Source of the DNA: a virus
IMG/VR virus record: IMGVR_UViG_3300031862_000046
Location: 1 to 23,037 of that record
Reading direction: 5' to 3' (one strand)
Length of the DNA: 23,037 nt
The notes below the pieces were generated by a model. That model was not told the origin of the DNA, did not search any database, and worked only from the letters and a program-made list of their open reading frames with translations. The translations under genes were made by a program, and so were the position numbers. Positions 7,773 to 13,487 of the stretch are shown here, piece by piece. How positions within the stretch are numbered: position 1 is the stretch's first letter; every line of letters begins with the position of its first letter.

Positions 7773-9351
7773 TCCCTCGCTCGATTTCTTTCCGCTTATA
7801 CCAGGCCCATCCGGGCTTATAGCCCTTCTGCCGCGCGATCTCATGGAGTAGCGGCACATTCACCCCGCGATGTCGCGGTTGTTCGCGCTCCACGAGGTGC
7901 CAGTATACCCACATTGGGCTGCGCCCCAGCTCCTCGGCGATCCGCAGCAGCTCCCCGATCGGCCCGAAGTCGATGCGCGGCGGGTCCTCGGCCAAGGCTT
8001 CAAGGTAGGCATCGGTGGCCGCCCCGATCCGGTCCTGGACCTCCCGGCGCTCCCCTGGTTGTAGCTCATGCCATCCGCGCGCCGGCGTGCGCTCCTGTAG
8101 GGGCACATCCACCGTTTCCAGGGCGCGCCCACGGCTGAGCGCGGCTTGAGGGTCCATCTTGCAGCCTGTGCGACAGGCCGGGTCCGCGCAGTACTGGTAG
8201 TCCTTAAACGGGCAAAGGCGCACCGAGACCTCGGCCCTCGCCCGCTCGCGGCGCTCCCGGCCCTCGAAGTTCCAGGTCAGGCGGTCCAGATAGAATAGCG
8301 GAACTCCCGGAGCAGACGGCTCGCCGTGCTCCTCCACAAGGTTCGCGTGATCGAAAAACAGGGCTTCGGATTTTCCAGGGGCGGGCCGCAGGATGCGGCC
8401 CACCATCTGGAAGTACAGCGCCCGGCTCAAAGTCGGTCGGATGGAGGCTCCATACTCCACGCGCGGCACGTCCAGGCCGTAGGTGAGAAGCTCGCAGCTC
8501 ACCAGGCCGTCGATCCGGCCCTCCCGCAGCCCCGTGATCAGCGTGTTGCGCTCCCCTGACGGCATGGTGCCCCATACCGCGTGAAAGGCCAGGCCCGCCT
8601 CCTGGAAGCGGCTGGCGGTCTCGTGGGCCGAGCGCACGGAGCGCGTGAAGATCAGGGCCGAGCGCCTCCGGCCGCCGGCCATCCCGTACTTCTGGTAGTA
8701 GCGCACCACGTCGCCATAGACCTTGCGCTTCTCCAATAGCTCATCCAGCTCATCGGCGTCGTACTCCGTGCCGCGCCGGTGGATCTTCTCCAACCCCTCG
8801 ATGGGTGGAGCGAAGTAGCGCAGCGGCACCAGAAATCCTCGCTCGGTGAGCCAAGGGATCGAGGGGCCATAATGGATCGCCTCATAGATGTCCGCCAGGC
8901 CCCGGCCATCGAGCCGCTCTGGAGTCGCGGAGATCCCCAGGACTCGGGCGGTCGGCGGGAGTGAGCCGATGATCAGAAGCTGCGCGTCGTAGTACAGGTG
9001 CGCCTCGTCGAAGATCAGGAGATCCGGCCAGTTCTTGATCCGCTGGAGGCGCCGCAGGAGCGTGTCCTTGCTCACGATGTGCACGCGGTAGGCGCGCGAC
9101 TCCTCGATGCCCGCGGCGATCAATCCATGCGGCACGCGCCACTTCGCCAGATGCGCGCTTGCCTGTTGGAGTAGCTCGTTCCGGGGCACCACGAACCAGA
9201 CGCGGAAGGAGCGGCTAAAGGCCACCGAGGTAATATGGGCGACGATCGCGGTCTTGCCCGCGCCTGTTGGTAGCTGGTAGAATACCGTGCTATGATCCCG
9301 GACCAGCGGGCTCAGGGCGGCCACGTCGGCCGCCTGATAGTCGCGGAGCAT
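7744..9351 (-). CDS. Superfamily II DNA helicase (DEAH-type, type III restriction/RecG-like)
   Basis: A 535-aa protein. Walker A LPTGAGKT is at residues 27-34 and the Q-motif-like RDYQAADV at the extreme N-terminus. Other motifs are DEAH at 115-118, GISATP at 139-144, a domain-2 region with LVSCELLTYGLDVP, and motif VI QMVGRILRP. About residues 380-410 hold a Cys cluster (CPFKDYQYC, DPACRTGC) that may bind zinc. The C-terminus is helical. Such phage helicases take part in replication or recombination-dependent DNA processing. It is the last gene of the minus-strand early operon, and its start touches the stop of the upstream gene. Confidence 0.93.
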   Translation of the reverse strand: MLRDYQAADVAALSPLVRDHSTVFYQLPTGAGKTAIVAHITSVAFSRSFRVWFVVPRNELLQQASAHLAKWRVPHGLIAAGIEESRAYRVHIVSKDTLLRRLQRIKNWPDLLIFDEAHLYYDAQLLIIGSLPPTARVLGISATPERLDGRGLADIYEAIHYGPSIPWLTERGFLVPLRYFAPPIEGLEKIHRRGTEYDADELDELLEKRKVYGDVVRYYQKYGMAGGRRRSALIFTRSVRSAHETASRFQEAGLAFHAVWGTMPSGERNTLITGLREGRIDGLVSCELLTYGLDVPRVEYGASIRPTLSRALYFQMVGRILRPAPGKSEALFFDHANLVEEHGEPSAPGVPLFYLDRLTWNFEGRERRERARAEVSVRLCPFKDYQYCADPACRTGCKMDPQAALSRGRALETVDVPLQERTPARGWHELQPGERREVQDRIGAATDAYLEALAEDPPRIDFGPIGELLRIAEELGRSPMWVYWHLVEREQPRHRGVNVPLLHEIARQKGYKPGWAWYKRKEIERGIREKEEMTV

Positions 9352-9695
9352 CAGTTCAGTTTCGGCCCCGGCGGAAGCACGATTCCCGACAGCGTAGAGC
9401 GGGCGAGTGAGATCAGTTGCGCGTCTGTGGTGTCCTGCACCTGGACGATCAGCGCCTTGGGCACGAATACCTTGCTGGGAGCGAACAGCCCGCCGGCCAT
9501 CTTGAAGAGCTGATAGGGCGTCTGCCCGTCCTTATTTGCCATGCCCACCTTTATGATGAGACTCTTGGCGGCCTCGAAGGTGTAGCCCTCGCTACTTTCG
9601 ATCGCGCACTCGCTATAGATGAAGTGCCCCTGCGTATGCAGATACAGACACAGGATGCCCGTCGCAAGCGAGCCGTCGGATTTCATGAGTTCCAT
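9351..9695 (-). CDS. Hypothetical phage protein
   Basis: A 114-aa protein whose ATG (9695) is preceded by GGAGG 6 nt upstream. A downstream ATG (residue 4) is also possible. The sequence mixes short beta-like blocks (GILCLYLHTQGHFIY) with a C-terminal helix and ends LPPGPKLN. I do not recognise it. It is directly upstream of the helicase gene, whose ATG shares a base with its stop, so a small helicase cofactor is conceivable, but nothing in the sequence shows this. Confidence 0.7.
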   Translation of the reverse strand: MELMKSDGSLATGILCLYLHTQGHFIYSECAIESSEGYTFEAAKSLIIKVGMANKDGQTPYQLFKMAGGLFAPSKVFVPKALIVQVQDTTDAQLISLARSTLSGIVLPPGPKLN

Positions 9696-9826
9696 GAATT
9701 ACCTCCACTCTGGATCAGGCGGATGAGCCATTGCCATGCCCGCCCCACCGGAGTCCACCACAGGCGCTGCGTAGCCCGGGCCGCATAACCCAGGGCGAAC
9801 CAAATCCACCAACGCATGATCCTCAT
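9683..9826 (-). CDS. Tiny Trp-rich membrane-like protein (47 aa)
   Basis: This gene has a strong Shine-Dalgarno (GGAGG before the ATG at 9826), a start overlapping the stop of the upstream gene (ATGA), and an end overlapping the start of the next gene by 13 bases. The product begins MRIMRWWIWFALGYAARATQ and has eight Trp residues, with a short hydrophobic segment and amphipathic remainder. It could be a membrane-associated peptide. No homologue comes to mind. The reality of the gene is supported by coupling on both sides. Confidence 0.6.
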   Translation of the reverse strand: MRIMRWWIWFALGYAARATQRLWWTPVGRAWQWLIRLIQSGGNSWNS

Positions 9827-10056
9827 CCCTCCTCCTTCCCGCCCGCCTGTATCTTCCTCCTTGCGGCGGCGATTATCTCATCGGCGCGCTTGCCGATGCC
9901 GTTAGGAATACCGATACGGTACAGCTCGATTTCAAATAACTCGCCTGCGCGGCCATAGATCAATATCACCCGCATCGCGGCAGCCAGCGCATCGCGCAGC
10001 TCCATGCAGCAATGCAGCAGATTTGTGTAATCCGCATTATTTTGCCGATTCCGCAT
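9823..10056 (-). CDS. Hypothetical small phage protein (77 aa)
   Basis: I chose the ATG at 10056 because AAGGAG lies 8 nt upstream. A longer frame from 10086 overlaps the previous stop (TAATG) but has no Shine-Dalgarno. The product is helical with NLLHCCMELRDALAAAMRV in the middle and a basic ADEIIAAARRKIQAGGKEE tail. There is no recognisable domain. It is translationally coupled to the 47-aa gene downstream. It is probably a DNA-metabolism accessory protein by location only. Confidence 0.65.
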   Translation of the reverse strand: MRNRQNNADYTNLLHCCMELRDALAAAMRVILIYGRAGELFEIELYRIGIPNGIGKRADEIIAAARRKIQAGGKEEG

Positions 10057-10085
10057 AATCCCTTCTCCTTCGGGCTTCGGCGGCA

Positions 10086-10379
10086 TTAGCCCGGCAGGCG
10101 CGGCTCATACAGCAGCACCCAGCCAAGGACGCCGTCATCGTCAAGGTCGTCATCCGGATAGAGCCGGTATACCCCCGGCCGGTCGCCGGAGGGACCGTCG
10201 CTGTACACGTACTCATCCTTGGTGGCCGGATGGGGCCCCGGCCCCTCATGATCCCCTATCTCCTCCATGATCGTGCCGATCAGGCTAACCGGGTTCCAGT
10301 TCAGCCCCCCGTCGGAGATCACGCACCCGGGGTGCGCCGCGATCATCTCATCAAGAGCCTTCAATAGTGTGGTAGCCAT
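10086..10379 (-). CDS. Hypothetical acidic phage protein (97 aa)
   Basis: The ATG at 10379 has a Shine-Dalgarno-like AGAGGAA upstream. The product is acidic, with a YPDDDLDDDGVLGW run near the C-terminus and GDHEGPGPHP in the middle. It has a compact N-terminal helix (LLKALDEMIAAHPG). I recognise no family. An acidic protein of this kind could mimic DNA or bind a basic partner, but this is only a compositional observation. Confidence 0.65.
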   Translation of the reverse strand: MATTLLKALDEMIAAHPGCVISDGGLNWNPVSLIGTIMEEIGDHEGPGPHPATKDEYVYSDGPSGDRPGVYRLYPDDDLDDDGVLGWVLLYEPRLPG

Positions 10380-10432
10380 CGCTTAATTCCTCTTCCACTC
10401 GCACCTATTCGCTACAAGTCGTCTCCCATTAG

Positions 10433-10648
10433 TCATGCCTTCTTATACCAGTCAATCGACATCCAAGGATTCTTGCGTCCTGTTTCACTCAGAGCGTGAA
10501 TCATCCAACCGCCCTGAGCGCTCGGATCGCGTTCTATACCGATAACAGTATAGGTTTCCCAATCTCTTTTATTATTCCAGTACGCCGTATCGGTTCTCAT
10601 TTTTACAATAGTGCCAATTCCAAGAGGACACATTATTAACCGCTTCAT
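10433..10648 (-). CDS. Hypothetical small phage protein (71 aa)
   Basis: The ATG at 10648 is chosen because AAGGAGGAGG lies just upstream; the frame runs further upstream but without support. The product begins MKRLIMCPLGIGTIVKMRT and has a small beta-barrel-like pattern (GIGTIVKMRTDTAYW, TYTVIGIERD). Its ending, NPWMSIDWYKKA, contains several aromatics. I do not recognise it. The A/T-rich codons here contrast with the GC-rich neighbours, suggesting separate acquisition. A strong hairpin precedes its ribosome-binding site. Confidence 0.65.
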   Translation of the reverse strand: MKRLIMCPLGIGTIVKMRTDTAYWNNKRDWETYTVIGIERDPSAQGGWMIHALSETGRKNPWMSIDWYKKA

Positions 10649-10668
10649 AATTCCTCCTCCTTGTAAGA

Positions 10669-10697
10669 CGCCGCGGGGTTTTGCGCTCCCCGCGGCG
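10669..10697 (-). other. Strong RNA hairpin upstream of a ribosome-binding site
   Basis: A perfect 10-bp stem, CGCCGCGGGG / CCCCGCGGCG, with a 9-nt loop lies in the minus-strand transcript between the HNH gene and the gene starting at 10648. It is followed by TCTTACAAGGAGG, so there is no proper U-tract. It is more likely a processing, pausing or stability element than a terminator. Confidence 0.5.
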
Positions 10698-10807
10698 CGG
10701 GTATGAATAGCTACAGTTGGCGTCCTCCGCTTTCCGCTGCACCCCCAAAGTAATGGCTCGCGGCTCCTCCGGAACACGTCCAGGACGCGGTGCCGGATAG
10801 CGCCTAA

Positions 10808-11170
10808 TCATGCGATCCGCTCCAGAGCGAGGAGCTCGTCCAATCTCTCCACGACCTCCTCGCGGCTCAGGTCCTGGTGCAGGTACTTCCATGCGTAGAA
10901 GCCCGCCGCGTAGGGGCGGAACCAAGCGGAGTGCTCGAAGACGTAGGGCTGATCCATCACGACGCGCGCCTGCACGGACAGGTGGCAGCGCTGGCAGAGC
11001 GCCGGGAGGTTCCACCACCGGCAGTTGGACTTGTCACCGTCGAGGTGGTGGACGGTCAGGATTCGCCATCCCTCCTGGGAATTAAGGGCACCGCAGCGGA
11101 CGCACCTCCAGCCTGCTGCGGCCTTCACTTCCAGGGCGATCTCAGGCCAGTCCGGCGGGTACTCACTCAT
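10808..11170 (-). CDS. HNH endonuclease
   Basis: A 120-aa protein. The two zinc-binding Cys pairs of HNH nucleases are present: CVRCG (residues 23-27) and CQRCH (58-62). Between them is the catalytic segment ILTVHHLDGDKSNCRWWNL with the HH pair and the Asn. The C-terminal helix (LSREEVVERLDELLALE) is phage-like. Such free-standing HNH proteins can be homing endonucleases or act in packaging; far from terminase genes, as here, a homing or DNA-metabolism role is more likely. It overlaps the cytosine methyltransferase gene by 8 bases. Confidence 0.88.
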   Translation of the reverse strand: MSEYPPDWPEIALEVKAAAGWRCVRCGALNSQEGWRILTVHHLDGDKSNCRWWNLPALCQRCHLSVQARVVMDQPYVFEHSAWFRPYAAGFYAWKYLHQDLSREEVVERLDELLALERIA

Positions 11171-12245
11171 GCTCCTCTCCTTTCTCTAATCGCTGTTTTT
11201 CCTCTTCGACTTCCTGGATTCGCTCTCCGATCCACCGCATCACTGGCACGGCTATGCTGTTGCCGAGCGCCTTGTAGCGCGGGCCGTCAGCAGCGGGCTT
11301 GCCGCGGTATGGGATGGCGGTATAATCATCAGGCAGTCCTTGGAGGCGCTCGCACTCCCTGGGGGTCAAGCGGCGGACGGCCATGCCCGCCTGTACCGCC
11401 GTGGTGCTACTGTTCTCTACGGCGAAAGCTACGAGTCCGCCGTCACAGTCGAAGTCGGTGCCAAGGCCACCACCCGCAGAGCTTCGCGCAGGGATGCAGG
11501 GAGCGGCTATGACTAGATTCCCGCCACTATCCACATCCTGACCCGCATGATTGCCGCCTCTCGTTTTGATCGGCTCCACTACGAGATTGTTTCCGTGCGC
11601 TTCTCTGCGTTCGCCACCTCGGTCAACGCGGCCCGTAACTGGCAGGGCAACTCTTTCCCCCGCTTCCCGGCTCGGCGGAGGATACCCGCGCAGGCTCTCG
11701 CGCTCAAAAAGTACCGCCGCGGGAGGTCGCCAGTCTCCAAGATATCCGACAACGAACACACGCCTTCGTCTTTGAGGAACGGCGCGAGGGTGTGATTCCA
11801 CTCGGACGAACTCAGCGTCAAGAACCCGGTAGGCGAACCCATACCCGCATTCCGCCAGCCCTCCGAGGAAGGCGCCAAAATCCCGCCCTCGGTTAGAGGA
11901 CAAGACGCCAGGGACATTTTCCCAGACCACCCATCGGGGAGTAAAGCGGCGAGCAATTGCCAAATAGACGAGCATGAGATTACCTCGCGGATCATCGAGT
12001 CCCCACCGCAGCCCCGCGATGCTAAAACTCTGACAGGGGGTGCCTCCAACGAGAAGGTCAATTGGTCCAATGTGCCACTCCTTAAATGCAGTCATGTCGC
12101 CGAGGTTTGGCGTCTCGGGGTAGTGATGCGCCAGCACCGCACAGGGGAATGGCTCGATCTCTGAGAAAGCCACCGCCTCCCAGCCCAGCGGATGCCACGC
12201 CACAGTAGCCGCTTCGATGCCGCTGCACGCGGAAAGATAGCGCAT
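11163..12245 (-). CDS. DNA cytosine-5 methyltransferase
   Basis: A 360-aa protein. Motif I LSACSGIEAA is at residues 4-13. The catalytic GGTPCQSFSIAG has Cys71 as nucleophile. The ENV motif is at 109-111, QRRRRVF at 158-164, then a variable target-recognition part, followed by the closing motifs RRLTPRECERLQGLPDDY (291-308) and GNSIAVPV (328-335). All motifs of a complete enzyme are present. It probably protects phage DNA from host restriction. Nested in another frame is a second conserved-looking reading frame (11579-12070). The start overlaps the stop of a possible 21-aa gene, and the end overlaps the HNH gene. Confidence 0.95.
   Translation of the reverse strand: MRYLSACSGIEAATVAWHPLGWEAVAFSEIEPFPCAVLAHHYPETPNLGDMTAFKEWHIGPIDLLVGGTPCQSFSIAGLRWGLDDPRGNLMLVYLAIARRFTPRWVVWENVPGVLSSNRGRDFGAFLGGLAECGYGFAYRVLDAEFVRVESHPRAVPQRRRRVFVVGYLGDWRPPAAVLFERESLRGYPPPSREAGERVALPVTGRVDRGGERREAHGNNLVVEPIKTRGGNHAGQDVDSGGNLVIAAPCIPARSSAGGGLGTDFDCDGGLVAFAVENSSTTAVQAGMAVRRLTPRECERLQGLPDDYTAIPYRGKPAADGPRYKALGNSIAVPVMRWIGERIQEVEEEKQRLEKGEEHE
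11579..12070 (-). CDS. Overprinted gene inside the cytosine methyltransferase gene
   Basis: A 163-aa frame wholly inside the methyltransferase gene, +1 relative to it (methyltransferase residues 59-222). It starts with TTG (12070) and has AAGGAG at 12083-12078, 7 nt upstream. The product has a non-random look: CSLSDILETGDLPRRYFLSA followed by a helical RACAGILRRAGKRGKELPC. From memory, phage proteins with this YFLS-x-x-AC-x-GILRRAE-x-RG pattern and an upstream APSS-x-x-W-x-NSGMGSPT-like segment recur in databases, next to or within phage methyltransferase genes. Function is unknown. Reality needs a homology check, because any frame inside GC-rich DNA can stay open. Confidence 0.6.
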   Translation of the reverse strand: MDQLTFSLEAPPVRVLASRGCGGDSMIREVISCSSIWQLLAALLPDGWSGKMSLASCPLTEGGILAPSSEGWRNAGMGSPTGFLTLSSSEWNHTLAPFLKDEGVCSLSDILETGDLPRRYFLSARACAGILRRAGKRGKELPCQLRAALTEVANAEKRTETIS

Positions 12246-12310
12246 TATCCTACTCCGCAGTTCGTATCATCGCCCGCGCGTCGCCGGCGGCCGCCAATTC
12301 CAACGCGCAT
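12245..12310 (-). CDS. Possible 21-aa peptide between the two methyltransferase genes
   Basis: An ATG lies immediately after the stop of the adenine methyltransferase gene (TAA then ATG at 12310). Its own stop overlaps the start of the cytosine methyltransferase gene (TAATG at 12247-12243). The product is short and basic (GGRRRRAGDD). Perfect coupling on both sides is the only evidence; it could act merely to carry ribosomes across the gap. Confidence 0.3.
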   Translation of the reverse strand: MRVGIGGRRRRAGDDTNCGVG

Positions 12311-13027
12311 TTAGCATAACTCCCCCTGTGCCGGCTCGGGCTTCGGCTCCTCTAGCGGGAGCCTCGGCTGCGCGTAGGCATCGCGTATGCGGCGGCAGGC
12401 GATGTCAAAGTAGCGCGGCTCAATCTCGATGCCGATAAACTTTCGGCCAAGCCGCGCGCATGCCACGCCAGTTGTGCCGGAGCCCATAAAGGGGTCAAGG
12501 ATGGTGTCGGCGTCGGCACGTTTCAATATCCCCGTGAGAAGGGCAACGGGCTTCTGGCAAACGTGCTGCCTGCCCTCTTTGAAATTGCTCTGCGGAGTAG
12601 GAACGGTGAACACAGCCGAGTCCGGGAACACACCCATTATCGCTTTGAACTTTCCCCGTCCACCGTAATAAATTGGTTCCCATGTCTGCTTCCAGTCCGA
12701 ATGATTATATATGTTGACAAAATTTGGGCGGTGCCATATCAGCCACTGGCGGAAACGGAAAAAGGGCCACACTTCACACCTTGCCATCATTTGCGTAGAG
12801 CATGTGAAATACACCACCCCGCCCTCACGGAGAGGAACGGATCCCATGCGGGATTCAAGCCATGTCCAGAACTCGAGTTCTGGCATAGCATCGTCGTGGA
12901 TGCCATAATGCTTGCCATAGTTGTATGGCGGGTCCGTGACCACGGCGTCCACCGGCCCGAGGGTAGGCAGCACCTGTAGGCAGTCGCCGAGGTACAACGT
13001 GGCGTCGCCTATGCGCTCAACGCGCAT
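12311..13027 (-). CDS. DNA N6-adenine (or N4-cytosine) methyltransferase
   Basis: A 238-aa protein with the catalytic motif TDPPYNYGKHY (Asp32-Pro-Pro-Tyr35) followed much later by the AdoMet-binding motif DPFMGSGTTG (178-187). This is the beta-class motif order of the N6/N4 methyltransferase family. DPPY rather than SPPY favours adenine as target. The segment HVCQKPVALLTGILKRA before the AdoMet motif is also typical. Length is normal for a phage orphan enzyme. No restriction partner is nearby, so a protective or regulatory role is likely. The start overlaps a 21-aa reading frame. Confidence 0.93.
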   Translation of the reverse strand: MRVERIGDATLYLGDCLQVLPTLGPVDAVVTDPPYNYGKHYGIHDDAMPELEFWTWLESRMGSVPLREGGVVYFTCSTQMMARCEVWPFFRFRQWLIWHRPNFVNIYNHSDWKQTWEPIYYGGRGKFKAIMGVFPDSAVFTVPTPQSNFKEGRQHVCQKPVALLTGILKRADADTILDPFMGSGTTGVACARLGRKFIGIEIEPRYFDIACRRIRDAYAQPRLPLEEPKPEPAQGELC

Positions 13028-13082
13028 ATACTTTCCGCCTCAACGCCCACAGATCAAGCAGCGTCGGATAAGGCCTAATCAT
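13017..13082 (-). CDS. Possible 21-aa peptide related to the end of the upstream 60-aa protein
   Basis: The ATG at 13082 lies in the overlap with the upstream stop, and the TGA lies inside the first codons of the adenine methyltransferase gene. The product contains LLDLWALRRKVYAR, clearly similar to LLDLRALRALRAKLYVR at the end of the upstream 60-aa protein, so it looks like a partial duplicate. The Shine-Dalgarno is weak. Confidence 0.35.
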   Translation of the reverse strand: MIRPYPTLLDLWALRRKVYAR

Positions 13083-13257
13083 GCGCACAATTCCAGCGCA
13101 CATACAGTTTCGCCCTCAACGCCCGCAGCGCCCGCAGGTCGAGCAGCGCCGCCTTGGGCACCTTGACACCCGAGCGCCGGAGCTGCCGCTTAATGGCCAG
13201 CCGGCGATGTATCGGACCGCGTCTCGCCGCCGCCTTCCCTATGCGCCCGCTCCTCAC
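13075..13257 (-). CDS. Small very basic protein (60 aa)
   Basis: It starts with GTG at 13257, overlapping the upstream stop (GTGA). The product is rich in Arg and Lys (for example KAAARRGPIHRRLAIKRQ). It ends with an ALRALRAKLYVRW segment that is repeated in the next small frame. It has no recognised domain and is likely a nucleic-acid-binding peptide by composition. The coupling to the upstream gene is the main support. Confidence 0.45.
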   Translation of the reverse strand: MRSGRIGKAAARRGPIHRRLAIKRQLRRSGVKVPKAALLDLRALRALRAKLYVRWNCAHD

Positions 13258-13487
13258 AGCCCCAAATCCTTTCTCACCGCCTCCACGTCCGGCGCCTGCT
13301 TAAGCGAGGCCAGGAATTGCCTCACCCGCTCGCGGTAGCCGGGCGTGCGGACGATCGGCATGTCGTCGTACAGGGCGTCCAGCACCCGCCAGATTCCGCG
13401 CCGCGTCTCCGGCGAGAGCCTCCGCTCCACGGCCGCCCGGTCCCAGCTCCAGACCTTGGCGATAAGCGCCTCGCGCAGCTCGCTCAT
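13254..13487 (-). CDS. Small helical protein after the primase-helicase (77 aa)
   Basis: The ATG at 13487 overlaps the stop of the primase-helicase gene (ATGA), so I prefer it to a longer frame running back inside that gene. The product is fully helical: MSELREALIAKVWSWDRAAV, then ETRRGIWRVLDALYDDMP and a C-terminal RERVRQFLASL helix. I do not recognise the family. Tight coupling suggests a small partner of the primase-helicase. Confidence 0.65.
   Translation of the reverse strand: MSELREALIAKVWSWDRAAVERRLSPETRRGIWRVLDALYDDMPIVRTPGYRERVRQFLASLKQAPDVEAVRKDLGL

Noticed and set aside
10572-10811. 79-aa minus-strand frame starting ATGA on the HNH stop
   Set aside because: It runs through the hairpin and 77 bases into the next gene, its composition is that of unselected GC-rich DNA, and it has no domain. 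The coupled ATG is the only support.
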